In this document: one piece after another, positions 1 to 11,664 of the stretch | Layout: every line of letters starts with the position of its first letter | Position numbering within the stretch: the first letter of the stretch is position 1 | DNA from: Eurosta solidaginis | Lineage: Eukaryota; Arthropoda; Insecta; Diptera; Tephritidae | Length of the DNA stretch: 64,000 nt | Direction of reading: 5' to 3' | NCBI RefSeq assembly: GCF_040869045.1 | Contig: NC_090320.1 | Coordinates: forward strand, 236,872,978-236,936,977 | Notes under the pieces: generated by a model | The model's database searches: none | What the model was told of the DNA's origin: nothing | The model's input: only the letters and a program-made list of their open reading frames with translations | Made by a program: the position numbers and the translations under genes

Positions 1-1385
1 TTTTTTAAATTTATTGAGCAAAAAATTATGAGAAACCGGGACACCTATTTATCGGGTACAATTTTGCTACTTCTCATCCAAGCGAAATGCAAAATTGCGC
101 CCTCTTGTTGTAAAAGTTTTGTTTGAACGAACAGGATTTTTCCAAGGTTAGTAACATTTTGTTCAAGTTTTTACGAATTTTCACTCACGCGAACGATCCT
201 AATAAGATAACAAAAACATCCTTTTTTAATGTTGATGTTTCCGACAACATAAAAGTTTAAGCTGTTTTGGAATCGTTTCAACTTAAAGTGTTACGAAAAT
301 TAAACTTGCCGAATTACATGTAAAGTTACTCCAGTGGTCAATTACCTTCTAGCTATTTGATTCTTTACTTTTCTATAACTTACAAGTTCCCTATTTAAAA
401 TGTTATTTCCAACATTTATACTAAAAGCTTTGCTCGAAACAATCAAGTGTGGCAACTACATGTGAGAGAAGAAACTTAGAATGAGCTGAGCTGCAACTGA
501 AAGAATTGAGAAACAGTTTTGTGACTACTATTTTCATTTCTATTTGCAAAGCGAAGTTCAAAACTATAAATTAAATAAATTATAAAAAATAAAATTTGGT
601 GAAATTGCGTTTAATAAAACCAAATAATAAAGTGTATAATATTTATTGTGTGCCAGCATATTTGATGTACGCCCAACTGAAGTTCGGTTAGTAAGTGCGT
701 ACATGTATATGTAGCAAGCCTGCGTATTTTTGTATTGACATATTTACGTATGTATGTATATTAGACTGGGTCGATTTATTAACCTATATCGCGCCATCGA
801 TTTTTCGATAGAATTTGGGCTCAGGAAAAAAAGTTCCACTACGCATACCCAAAAAAATAATTTTGAGCCTTCAAAATTTCAACAATTTTTTCGATTTTTT
901 ATGCATTTTTTCATTTTCAAGGCTCCAAATCAATTTTTATGTATTTTTTTCCGTGTCAATTGGCAAAGGCAAAATTGGTAAATGTAGTTTTTTGAAGAAA
1001 AAAAAATCTTTTATGGAGATTTAGAAAAATTTTGGTCAAAAAATCGATTTTTTTTTTGCAGGCTCAAAAATAATTTTTTTGGGTATGCGTACTGGAACTT
1101 GTTTTCCTGAGCCAAAATCCCATCGAAAAATCGATGGCGCGATATAGGTTAACTTTCGTCCATACAAATCGACCCAGGTTAATGTATATGGCAACATAAG
1201 TACTTTCGTACAAAGCTGTCGCAACAACTTTTTTTTGTTCATTTGACTACTAAAACGGTCAATTACGAATCAACAATTTGTGTGCAGTTGATTCAACATC
1301 TTGTTGCAATGGATAAAAATTTACAGAAATTTCGGTTGAATTCACCCGTATTTCGGTTAATTTTACCAGTCTGTTTCTTTTAGTG
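1..1385 (+). mobile_element. CACTG-ended DNA element, copy a (5' end outside window)
   Basis: This is the right-hand part of a non-autonomous DNA element that recurs at 5867-7405 and 57487-59321. Its right end reads TTTCTTTTAGTG, the complement of the CACTGAAAGAAA-type left end seen in the other copies. There is no transposase frame. A foldback MITE is inserted at 761-1182. The superfamily is not identifiable from the ends alone. Confidence 0.7.
761..1182. mobile_element. Foldback MITE nested in the CACTG element
   Basis: The ends TTAGACTGGGTCGATTT and AAATCGACCCAGGTTAA are inverted. The arms (about 761-870 and 1060-1182) pair over roughly 100 bp and include a shared CGCGCCATCGATTTTTCGAT core. 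The AT-rich centre has no coding capacity. The third CACTG copy (5867-7405) lacks this insert and has a SINE in the same interval, which confirms that it is a mobile insertion. TGTATA flanks both sides and may be the target duplication. Another copy sits at 58700-59119 and a one-arm relic at 7903-8030. Confidence 0.75.
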
Positions 1386-2901
1386 AATGCTCACTTCGCA
1401 TTATTTTTTCAAAAAATTAATAAATTACAATGAATTTAAATAAAATATTCCAAGTTGAATATATTTTCAAATTGTCCTCAAGTTATTAAAAAAGCAAGTT
1501 ACCCGAAAAAGGTGCCGAATTTTATATCTCGATTGGCTGAAAGAATAAGCGAGATCGATGATGCAGTGGGTTAAATTCTCCTTTGAAATGATTCTCAGCT
1601 CACACTTAAGTTGCATATATCTTCAACACGTATGAGAAGGGTTTCAAAAATCACTTTATTTGCTTAACTACAAAATGGCATCTGCTTTGATTTTCACAAT
1701 TCATCATTCAACACCCAAGTCTCCTGGTTTAACATTTCCTAAAGTTGGCGGCCCTATCCCCAACTAGTTCCTTGGAGTAAATCACTTTGAACCATGTTTA
1801 AATATGACCAACACGTGTCGGCTCCTGTTACAAATGTGAATACGTAGGCACATTTTTTAACCAGGTTAGGCTTTGTCCTTCGCAAGAATACTCAAAGCGG
1901 TGAAGCAAAAGCTTTATCAAGACAGTCGAACAAATGAGCGGGTATTCTACTACCCTAACGTAGGGGATAGTCGAACTAGTCTGAAAACTGAAGGCGGTCA
2001 TCCACAATGAGCTCTTATATCATAAAGCTGGAAACAAAGACTATTGAAATCAATGTATCGAACATAAACGTCTGCAAATTTTGGTCTAAATTTTAAAACG
2101 GTCCTTGTAAAGTTTTAATTATATAGATGCGCCAAGGATTATACGATTTTCACCCATGTATTACCCATTGATATCCACTTAGACTGCTTATGATTTCGAG
2201 GGCGGCATCCTTGGCCGAATAGTTACTCCCTAACGTTTCAAGATGTTTTTTGGTGTAGCTCGGAAGCATAGTGCGACAAAAACATCTGTCGGAAAGTCTT
2301 CGGAGCTACACTTAGAGCTTCTAGGAAAGTGACGTTGGCCAGGATGCGTTGTAGCGACTGGTGGTCGAGATTACTACTGTTCGCACGTCGGGAATTGTAG
2401 CTCCTAGAAACACTGAAAACTGAAGGCGCTTCTGGCGCGATCAACAATAAGCCAGCATTGACGCTAATCGTTAAAACTGTGCCACGAGAGTCACGACTAT
2501 TAGTAGATAATTAATAGCAACCGCAAGTCGCCTTTTGGCGTGACCTGCATGTAGCCACAAATGATTTCAAGAAATCGTGCAGGCGACGGGTATTCGAGTT
2601 AACCCAGCACATCCCATTCGGTGAAACTACGCTAAAAAAGTGTGACCATTTTAAGTATTTCTCCCTCTCTCCGCAAGGAGATACTCCCGAAATGTTTTGT
2701 TCGATCCGCGAGATTTTGAGGCAAAAACCCCGGATCTTTCCGAAATGGCCGAAACGTCGATTTCCTTATATACATATAAACAAAACCTTTCCAAATATTA
2801 TTTTTTTAAATTTTCGCTTTACAAGCCTCCCAGATATTCATCCACAATTTAGTGATATTGTTCCACATCGTCAAACATACCATTGACGTCAGCAGTATGT
2901 G
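1386..2901. other. Duplicated non-coding sequence, unassigned
   Basis: No gene is recognised here. The reading frames are short and are not conserved in length with the right copy (59322-60895). The 2238-2447 minus frame differs from its counterpart by a 60-bp indel, so it is not maintained as coding sequence. Confidence 0.6.
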
Positions 2902-3434
2902 TACAAGGACTCTTTCCTGACAATTTGTTACAATCTAAGTCCTCAATACATAATCCTTCCAAAGACTTTCTTCGACGCGCTTGTATGCTTATATTTTGAT
3001 GTCACTTCTACCGGACTGTATATTACATACAGTTTCAAATATGAGCCAAATCGGACATAATATGTCGCTTTCTATTCTTGTATGTATTATGTGTACCAAA
3101 TATGAGCCAAATCGGACCACAAATACGATTTTTGTGAATATATCTATCATTGCGCCACCTAGCGGCGATTTTTTTCCACAGGTCGCTTTCTATTCTTGTA
3201 TGTATTAAGGGTTCCAAATATGAGCCAAATCAGACCACAAATACGATTTTTGTGAATATCTGGATACTTGCGCCACCTAGCGGCGACTTTTTTTCTTATT
3301 ATTGCATTGTCATCGGGTTTTGCACTATATTCCAAGTTTAAAGCTTGTAGCTTATCGGGAAGTTACTTAAATTTCAATTACAAAATTCGTGCCGGCCGTC
3401 CACCCTGTCAAGTCAATCAATATAAAACCGTTTA
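2902..3434 (-). mobile_element. TTAAACGG element, truncated copy with two minisatellite units
   Basis: The right end is ATAAAACCGTTTAA at 3421-3434. The interior has two units of the repeat seen as eight units at 13495-14400, each with GCGCCACCTAGCGG (3152-3165 and 3270-3283). The left part is missing relative to the paralogue at 60964-61646, which retains about 200 bp more. Confidence 0.75.
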
Positions 3435-3619
3435 AAAACATCGCTTGACCTAGGAAAGGAAGACCGCTCTGATAGTAAGCCTAATGAGAGAAAAGAAAAA
3501 CTGAAGCCGAAGCACGAGGAGTTTGAGATGCTGGCTGATAGAAATAACGAGAAAGCCTATGACGAAGTGAGAAAAACAATATCGTAAAAAGTCGGAGGAA
3601 GTTACAAATTATCCGCCGG

Positions 3620-3921
3620 CTAATACAAACAGAGCCACAAAGTGCCTACTATACAAACTAAGATCCGGTAAGGACATACCTCCTTCTGATTGGAAATGTA
3701 GTATGCTTTGCTTATTAAGGGACGGCTTCACAAGCTGGGCTAATTACTGTGGAATGTGTCTCCACAACATTCTATTTAAGTTTATGTGCGAAATAATGAA
3801 GCCCATCTTGAACCAGCGTACTGAACTTTGTCTGGACGGCTTCGCAACTGGGCAGACGAAGGATAGGTCGTCAAGTATATCGCTACCCTCTTTCGCTGTT
3901 GGGCGTAGTTCTCGCATTTAA
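3620..3921 (+). pseudogene. Non-LTR reverse transcriptase remnant
   Basis: A broken frame resembles the stretch of LINE reverse transcriptase from the basic 'DIPxDW' segment through the 'NYCGMSLHNILFK' segment, which corresponds to the family's NYRGISL motif. No YADD catalytic motif follows. It is repeated at 61836-62150 with small indels. Clade is undetermined. Confidence 0.55.
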
Positions 3922-5629
3922 AGAAGGTGTGGCGTACATCGTCTCAATTTCCATATAGTACAGTTCCGGTTTTCAATCTTACCCATTCTGTAAAGATATT
4001 TGCGTAAATAAACATGTCCGGTTAGAACTTAGGTCAGGTTGAAAAGTCTACCTCTCCGCTGTGTTCGCTACAATCAAAGATTCAGTTCTGGAATTAGCTC
4101 TAGTCTACTTTCCTGCGGTGCTGATGCTTCACTGTTATTGTCAGCATCGGCTCGATTCTTCTCGCCTGTATGGCAACATCTATCTTAATTTCATTCTTAG
4201 CCGCCATAAAGGTTAAGTTTGAATGGACTTGCTCTCCTTGGTTTTCCTATTTCGGAACTCAAAGTTAGGTCACGTGTGGAAGAGTTAGATCTCCGAATTA
4301 TTTCTAGCTGGTATCAGTCATCGTAACAAAGTGTTAGCTGAGAAGATAGTCTTTCAAACATTCTTCCTCCAGATTGCAGCCGCGAAATGTCACATGTCCC
4401 AAAGAATCGAGTACTAATAAAGATCTCTCATAGACTAAATATGTTTATAGTGGTTATATGTCACTATGTACGGGGCTGCAATCAATTCTACCGTCATTAA
4501 TCCAGTGCTAAGAGATTGCAGCTCTGCTGATCAGTCATAGTGATACAAGGCCATATCTCGCTCCTCCGATTTTAAGATTAAATCCGCGCCATTCTAGCTC
4601 ATCCGTCATCTTGTTTCTATTAATATTGGCAGTCTACAAAGCACCTCATTAGGGTTAAAGGATTATATACACTGACTTACCAAATTTGGTGTTATCGAAG
4701 CTACCCCGAAAGCATCCTGACTATCAGAAAATACGGCCAACCTGTCTCTCGGACAGCGAAAATTTTGAAAGGGAAAACATAGTCGTTGAGTACGGGAGAT
4801 AAGTAGACATTGACGTACTCCCGGCCTTCAAAGATTCCCGCTGCTATTCCTGAGGATATTTCGAAAATATATAACGAATATCTGTGCAGGCTTTACATGC
4901 TTATAGTCCTCTGTTATACGAAAGAGAATCCTATAGTTTGTATCGAATACTGCCATTTGCCAATCCTAGTGCGTTGCTGCTGATATAGTATAGGAGTCAT
5001 TAACATTGAGCTCTTTCCATAGTCCCAAGTGTGGCTGTGATATCGTTTTCTTCATAAAGAGATCGATCGGTGGCTTGTTGCATATCACATTCAGACATTT
5101 CTTATAATAATTTCCAACTTCCTTAAAGAAGTCTAGATATTTGTCTAACTTAACTTGTCAAATTTTTGGTTTGACCTCTTTCACATTTTGCAACCTAACA
5201 GTATGTCATCCATTTGCAAATCGTGCTTAAAGCATTTACAGTAAAGCGCATCACACGTTTGTTATGATTTACTATTAAATTGTCACAGTAAATTATTTGC
5301 GGTCTAATTTCAAAATCGTGCTTAAGTTAGACATAAGAAATACATTTAAATTACGAGACAATGAAACTAGGCGTGTGCCATAGTTTTTTGCAAGTATTAA
5401 ACTGATTGAGGCTTAAATAAACAAAAATGCAAGAAAAAAAATTTTTTAAGAACAAACATTTGCTGGATCGCTAATTCGAGCATTAAAATCAAAATCTTAA
5501 ATGGCATTGAAAAAGTCTTTTTAATGGGCGATGAATCCGTTAGTAACGTCATGAAAAATCACGCGTCAATACGAGTTTAGGCTATGAGAAAACATTAAGT
5601 TGAAAAATTAGGAGAAATCAAAGGCCTTA
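3922..5629. other. Duplicated non-coding sequence
   Basis: I find no supportable gene, tandem array or RNA gene in this stretch. It is nearly identical to the corresponding part of the right-hand duplicate (about 62151-63920). Confidence 0.6.
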
Positions 5630-5866
5630 AGTTTTATACCATTCACGTATTGTTGTTTGTTGTACAGGTATAAAGGAATCGAGAGAGAAATCGACTTCCA
5701 AGTATCAAAATCATCAGTATTGAAAAAAATTTGATTAAGCCGTCCGTTCGTCTGTCCGCCTGTCCGCCCATCAGCAAATATTGAGATATCTGAGCGAAAT
5801 CGGACGATAACCACGCTCACTTTTTACATATATAACATTTTGGACAACACAAAAACCTGATTATTA

Positions 5867-7405
5867 CACTGAAAGAAATGGTGCTAGTAAAATCAAAAAA
5901 TCGGTTCTGTTGTTCTTGACTTAACGGAGATTCGGTGAAATTGATCGAATTACGGTTAATTCGACCGAGTTCTTCGTCAAACGAACAAATTTATTTAGTA
6001 ATTTCAACAGAAGAGAAATTTTCGCTCTTAAGTTAACAAAATTCGATAAAATTTACAGATTTCTGGTCAATCTAAATGATTTTTCTGTTAACACAACTGA
6101 TCTCACTGGTCATTTCAACAGCGATCAACAGTCAATACATGAGCAAATTTCAAAGAGAATTTTACGCTCACTGCGCTCTCTACTTTGTACTTATGACGAT
6201 GGAGCCACTTGTGAAAAAAAAAAACCAAAATAAGAAAACCACCAAATCGAAAAAACAACAAAAACCTAGTTTTTCAGTTATCAAAACAAAACGAAAACCC
6301 CTTTTTTGAATGTACTGTGCAAAGAATTATGAGATACTGGGACACCTATTTATCGGGTACAATTTTGCAACTTCTCGTCCAAGCGAAATGAAAAATTGCG
6401 CCCTCTTGTTGCAAAAGTTTTGTTTGAACGAACAGGATTTTTCCAAAGTTAGTAAGATTTTGTTCAAGTTTTTCGAATTTTCACTCACCCGAACGAATTT
6501 AATAAGATAATAAAAACATCTTTTTTTAATGTTGATGTTTCCGACAATATGATTCTTTACTTTTCTATAACTTACAAGTTCTCTATTTAAAACTTTATGT
6601 CCAACATTTATACGACAAGCTTTGTTCGAAACAATCAAGTGTGGCAACTACATGTGAGAGAAAAAATTTAGAATGAGCTGAGCTGCAACCGAAAGAATTG
6701 AGAATCAGTTTTGTGACTATTATTTTCATTTCTATTTGCAAAGCGAAGTTCAAAACTATAAATTAAATAAATTATAAAATATAAAATTTGGTGGAAGTGC
6801 GTTTAATAAAACAAAATAATAAAGTGTATAATGTTTAAAGTGTGTCAGCATATTTGATGTAAGCCCAATTGATGTTCGGTAAGTAAGTGCCACCGTGGTG
6901 TTATGGTAGCGTGCTCCGCCTGCCACACCGAATGCCGTGGGTTCGCACCCCGGGCAAAGCAACATCAAAATTTTAGAAATAAGGTTTTTCAGTTGGAAGA
7001 AAATTTTTCTAAGCGGGGTCGCCCCTCGGCAGTGTTTGGCAAGCGCTCCGAGTTTATTTCTGCCATGAAAAGCTCTCAGTGAAAACTCATCTGCCTGGCA
7101 GATGCTGTTCGGAGTCGGCATAAAACATGTAGGTCCCGGCCGGCCAATTTGTAGGGAAATTAAAAACGAGCACGATGCAAATTGGAAGAGAAGTTCGGCC
7201 TAAAATCTCTTCGCAGGTTGTTGCGCCTTACATTTATTTATTTATATGGCAACATAAGCTGTCGCAACAACTTGTCTTGTTCATTTGACTACTAAACGGT
7301 CAATTACGAATAAACGATTTGTGCGCAGTTGATTCAACGTCTTGTTGCGATTGATAAAAATTAACAGAAATTTGGTTGAATTGACCCAGTCTTTTTCTTT
7401 CAGTG
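5867..7405 (+). mobile_element. CACTG-ended DNA element, complete copy b
   Basis: The left end CACTGAAAGAAA and right end TTTCTTTCAGTG are exact inverted repeats. Both are flanked by TA (5865-5866 and 7406-7407), consistent with a TA target duplication as used by Tc1/mariner-type and some other DNA transposons. There is no transposase. Compared with copies a and c it lacks about 120 bp near 6548 and the foldback MITE, and carries a SINE at 6889-7244. Confidence 0.78.
6889..7244 (+). mobile_element. tRNA-derived SINE, nearly complete
   Basis: The head resembles a tRNA, with an A-box-like GTGGTGTTATGGTAGCGTGC and a B-box GGGTTCGCACCCC, giving an internal pol III promoter. A ~270-bp body follows, ending in 'gttcggcct...cgcgcc' and an ATTT-rich tail. 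Related copies are at 21596, 50170, 13046, 31106, 37230 and (minus) 37690. The anticodon-arm sequence CGCCTGCCAC is shared with the tRNA-Gly gene at 46768, suggesting a tRNA-Gly-like ancestor (inference). Confidence 0.85.
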
Positions 7406-7902
7406 TAAGTAACTGATGCACCTAATGTTGAAATTCGATGCTTGGACTGACCAAGAAATTGGCTACGTTTCGGGAGCCATAACTCGAAGTAAAATTAACG
7501 GATCATAATCAGATTGGGTGCACATATTTTTTTTATAGTGGGAAATATTTCTAGCAAAAATGGACGGATTTGGTTAAAGACCACGCCCACTTGTATATAT
7601 AAAGAATGTTTGAAAAGGTCGTATACTAGAATAATAAGCTATATCTTAGCGAAAAATAGTTTTGTATCAATAATATTTCAGTTACCAAATTTTATTGTAA
7701 GAGGAAATTAGGAGAAATTTTTTTAAGTAGGCAGTGTCCCTTAATTTACCTAAAGTCAACAGTACAATTGAAACTCACGCTGAGTATAGAATGTTACACC
7801 CGAACTTAGATGCCCTTACTTGTTATTTAGAGTTTTCGAAATTTTTTAGAGTACACAGTTTTTTGTACTCCAATAAATTTAAGTCCAACAAAGTATCTGT
7901 AG

Positions 7903-8030
7903 CCTCGAAAATTATTTTTTTGGGTATGCGTAGTGGAACTTTTTTTCCTAGGCCCAAATCCTATCGAAAAATCGATGGCGCGATATCGGTTAACTTTCGT
8001 CCATACAAATCGACCAAACCCAATGTACAT
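7903..8030 (+). mobile_element. Single-arm relic of the foldback MITE
   Basis: The sequence matches the right arm of the MITE at 761-1182, including the GGGTATGCGTAGTGGAAC and CGATTTTTCGAT-complement blocks. The left arm is absent. Confidence 0.7.
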
Positions 8031-8040
8031 ATACATATAC

Positions 8041-8469
8041 ATTTAATGACATTTGACAAACCCATCAAGCTTGCAATCTTTATGACATTGGCACGACTTA
8101 AGCAATTAACTGGCAACTCTGTTACGCCACTGGCTGCTTCTTCTCTTCAAATAATCAAAACTTAGGTAGAAGCCAAAATTTGGTTTTGTTCACCTATTCA
8201 TAGATTTGTTTCAAGTATTCGTTTTTTATGTCTTCACATACTTCAAACAGGTGGATTCAACTTTGATGCTACACCTGTCTCTATTCGATTCATTACATAA
8301 CAATTTTTTTGTGGTTCCCTTTCTAAAAGTCAAACAAAAGAATTTTTTGCGCAACTATGTTTGACAATTGCGGTTTGACAGCCTTGTAATGAGGTCGAGT
8401 GTTTGTTGTGACTGGCAGGTTTTATTTGACATTTTAATGAATAAAATAATTTAAAAAAATTAAAAAAAG
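8041..8469. other. Non-coding, unassigned
   Basis: No gene, repeat unit or RNA structure was recognised. The 143-residue frame that runs through 7734-8165 is built from transposon ends and is not a gene. Confidence 0.5.
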
Positions 8470-8587
8470 TAATTATAATACTAAAAGCTAGAAAATAATT
8501 AGGTAGGTCCTAGGTACTAGTCATCGAACTCCTCAACAATCTAGGGCGCTGATCAGACAATTAAATAAAAGCGTTGGGCGCGTGAAG
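8470..8587 (-). mobile_element. Terminal-module fragment of a TTAAACGG element
   Basis: The 'gctagaaaataattaggtagg' to 'aaataaaagcgttgggcgcg' block matches one hairpin arm of the element at 14640-15043. The TTAAACGG end itself and the repeat array are missing. Confidence 0.7.
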
Positions 8588-8729
8588 TAGCATAAAAAAA
8601 CAAGGGTACAAACGTAGAGGCGGAGATATTGGAAGTGGACAAACAGCTCGATGATGCTGCGAGTCTAACAATGACGCTTCGGATAGGGGAGGGAGAAGCG
8701 GACCTCAAGACGCGGAAAACAGCGGAAAA

Positions 8730-9430
8730 ATGCATTGCGTGAGCGCAGTGGCAGATAATTTGGAGGGAGAAAAACAGCTCAATACAATCATACAGATAAA
8801 CCTCCAACACAGTAAAGTGGCATCGAGCGTCCTCCTCCTGACTCTTGAGGAGGGTTCGTTTGATGTGTCGCTGATCCAGGAGCCATGGAGGAGAGGTTTC
8901 TGGACTCAGCGCTCGCGAATACAGCGTTTATTACGCAAAGATGGAAATCACGGCTAAAGCTGCAGTCATCGTAAAGAAACACCTATACTTGTGCATGCTA
9001 TCTAACTTCAGCACCGAAGACCTAGCGGTAGTCGCAATAGAGGGAAAGAAAAACCCACCCTTATACTGGCATCCTGCTATATGGCCCATGACGTGGAAGT
9101 CCCACCAGAGGAGTTCAAAAGGCTGGCGGATCAATAAGGGTGCAGAGAACGGCTGTCATAGGCACTGATGCGAATGCGCATCTCAGCGTATGGGGAGGGC
9201 ACGATATTAATGATATATGTGAATCCCTTTTTTGTTACATAGTACAGAGTAGTCCACTGGTGGCCAACAGGGGTAGCGTGCCTACATATGCTGGTCCTAC
9301 GTCAAGCAATGTGCTTGATATCACATTTAGTTCTGAACGTGATATATCGGGGTATGAACGGTGGGTCCTTGACAGGCCATCGTTCTCAGACAATGCATAT
9401 GTCAGCTTCAGAATCCCCCTAAAAAGGTAG
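8730..9430 (+). pseudogene. LINE endonuclease (EEP) domain remnant
   Basis: Three overlapping frames (8730-8957, 8941-9168, 9140-9430) together cover an EEP nuclease domain. The 'INLQHSK...SLIQEPW' start matches the N-terminal strand and glutamate motif, 'GTDANAHLSVWG' is the D-x-N-x-H active-site motif, and 'SFSDNAYVSF' corresponds to the C-terminal SDH motif with His changed to Asn. In living elements this domain nicks target DNA; here it cannot be made from one frame. Confidence 0.75.
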
Positions 9431-10060
9431 AGAAGGGGAAAACCTTTAGAAGTCCTAGGGCAATGGTTGGCACCACAGAGGAGCTGGAGGAGTGCAACAA
9501 CATATTATCAAAGGTGCTGACAACTGCGTACACCAGAGCTTGTTGCGGAAAGCGAGGATTGCTGAAACGAACACAGAGATCTGTTGAGGATTTGTAAACG
9601 TGAAATCAACGGGTTTGATGGAAGGATTTCTATTTCTATGTAGAATGCTCCAGCGAAACCGCGAGACTGAGGAAACTGCTATCTAAAGGAGATGCAGTCC
9701 AGAGACTGATAAAAAAGGACGACGGGGATGATCACACAGTAGTGAAGATTCCCTTTCACATATTTTCTACTTAACACACACTTCTCATCAGGAGACGATG
9801 CTGAAGAGTTATGTAACCTCGTCTACAGTCCTAATATGGAGCGAAATGTACCAGGATTGGTGACAACGACCAAAATTGAATGGGTAATAAAAAGGTTGCC
9901 TATGTTCAAATCACCGGACCCAGATGGGATATTTCCTGCTATTCTGCAGACGGCCGGTGGAACGATTATAGAATGGCTAAGAATAATTTTTGAGTGTTGA
10001 AAAGAACTGCACCACGTCCCGCAATCTTGGAGAACGGCTCGAGTAGTCTTCATAACGAAA

Positions 10061-11529
10061 GTGGGAAAAGCAAGTCAGCTGCCCCGGAACGACCACAGGC
10101 TTATTAGTTTCACATATTTTCTACTCAAAACTCTAGAGAGATTAATAGATGTGTATATTAAATCAAAAATGAACAAGGAATTATTCTCTTCAGCACAACA
10201 TGCTTACACCAAAGCCAAGTCAGTCCATACTGCATTGCATAGGGTGGTTATGAATATAGAGAAGGCCTTGGAACAGCAGCAATTTGCCCTAGTTGTTTTT
10301 CTGAGCATCGCCGTAGCTTTCAACAATGTCTCGAAAAGAGTAATCATGGATAGTCTCAACTCGATTGAAGTTTATCCAGCTTTCGCAAATTGGATCGGCT
10401 CCATGGTTAGCTACAAAATGATCACGTCGCAATGGGATCTGTGCGAGGCAACGAAATCTGTAAACAGAGGGAGCCACAGGGTGGGGTTATATCATCAATT
10501 CTGTGGTCGCTGGTTATAAACCAATGGCTTAGGCGGTTCGACGGAGGACCAGTCAAACTTACGGCATATTCAGATAACGTTTCTGTCATCATAAGTGGCA
10601 GTTGCCTAACAATACTCAACTCTCTGATGGATCTGGCACTTTGGGATGTACGTACATGCCTGGGCATCTAAAGTCGCATTAACCGCCAACGCAGAAACCG
10701 ATCTACATAGTATTATTTACTTGGAAGTATGAGGTCCCTAATTGGACTAAGCCTAAGCTTGGAGGGGTAACCCTGCAAGAAAAATATAGCTGTAGGCTAC
10801 TTTTATTGTATTGTTCTTATTATTTTGACTTTAATACAACTAAACTCATGTTTCACTTTGAATTGTGTTAATATTTATCAAGTTCTTTAAGTATTTATTT
10901 TCAAATGTTTCTTTCAAAAATTTTCATTGAGTTGTAAAATATAAAAAGAAATAATAAAATCATTTTAGGAGTTATTAAATAAAATTTCTTTTCACTTAAA
11001 TAAAATTGTGCTAAATTATTAACCACCACAATAGCACAAAGTATCTAGGAGTTATACTAGATAATAAGTTGTCGTGCAAACTCCATGTGGAAGAGAGAGC
11101 GAAGAAAGCCTCCGCGGCACTCTATGCATACAACAGGATGTTAGGATGCACGTGGGCCCTATCACCCAAACTCTCTCATTGGGTATTTACGGCAATTGTC
11201 AGCGCATAATTTACACCGGGGTTCTTGTTTGGTGGACAGCCACACAAAAAAGTACGTATATCAAAAAACTTGAGAGGATATGCAGAGAATCAATGATTAG
11301 CATAACGGGAGCCTTAAAAACTACCCCGACAGCAGCATTGCATGCTATTCTACATATCCCGCCTACAGACCTAACGACCAAAAATATCGCGTTAGCAACG
11401 GCAACAAGGCTTAAAGCCTCGGGGCAGTTAGAGTGCAGGCCTTATGGCCACAGCAGTATAGCGCCATCTAATATCGGGCAAACGGAATATATGGTCCCGT
11501 GCCTGAGCTTCGATTGGGTCTGCTGTTAA
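10061..11529 (+). pseudogene. LINE reverse transcriptase remnant
   Basis: Frames at 10061-10519, 10432-10671 and 11036-11529 carry RT blocks: 'SAQHAYTKAKSVHTALH', a D-x-x-x-A-F-like 'SIAVAFNNV' (first catalytic Asp replaced), 'PQGGVISSILW', 'AYSDNV' in place of YADD, and 'YLGVILDNKLS' in the thumb. Two of the catalytic aspartates are therefore altered. An AT-rich insert (10790-11033) separates the palm from the thumb. Confidence 0.75.
10790..11033. other. AT-rich insertion in the LOA-like LINE
   Basis: The LINE frame stops after 'GGVTLQEKYS' and resumes at 'KYLGVILD'. The intervening ~245 bp is AT-rich with no coding potential. I saw no terminal repeats that would identify the inserted element. 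Confidence 0.55.
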
Positions 11530-11664
11530 CTGTCTCGACCTCGAAATAAGTTGATTCTACAGACTGCCAAATTGCTGTAGCGTTTTTCAAGCAGAAATTA
11601 TAGCAGTGAAGAAAGAAGCGTGCTTAAGCTGCAGTCATGTCAATTTATATATTGATAGTCAGGC

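Larger units (their letters stand above)
1..5710 (+). repeat. Left copy of a >5.7 kb direct segmental duplication
   Basis: This block is collinear with 57940-64000 in the same orientation. Its left edge is cut by the window start and homology still holds where the right copy is cut by the window end, so the true unit is longer. By eye there are few substitutions, but this copy lacks several blocks present in the right copy: about 60 bp near 2335, about 200 bp near 2896, about 20 bp near 2992, about 30 bp near 4180 and about 40 bp near 4266. The block contains transposon pieces and no intact gene. It may be a recent segmental duplication or a haplotype/assembly duplication. Confidence 0.93.
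5630..7824 (+). mobile_element. DINE/mini-me-like element, degenerate and interrupted
   Basis: The left part (5630-5866) has the family's 'ataaaggaatcgag' block, a degenerate GTCC/GTCY run near 5746 and an 'accacgc' block. The remainder (7408-7824) has an 'accacgcccac' block and ends with the family's terminal GTTACACCCGAACTTA...CTTACTTGTT. The CACTG element 5867-7405 splits it. The terminal ATACTCAGTTGAG repeat is not preserved at the left. Confidence 0.6.

Noticed and set aside
2238..2447. Conserved minus-strand peptide in both duplicates (also 60225-60443)
   Set aside because: The two copies differ by a 60-bp indel and I recognise no domain; left as unassigned.
1..5710. The two duplicated edges considered as LTRs of a giant element
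   Set aside because: They contain several unrelated nested transposons and lack LTR termini, primer-binding site or target duplication; a segmental duplication is simpler.
6889..6960. SINE head as a functional tRNA
   Set aside because: The acceptor stem does not close and the body continues as a dispersed SINE.
7734..8165. 143-codon plus-strand frame
   Set aside because: It starts in the DINE-like tail, runs through a MITE arm and ends in unassigned DNA. No domain.
10422..10667. Minus-strand frames inside the LOA-like RT
   Set aside because: Antisense shadows of the RT coding remnant.
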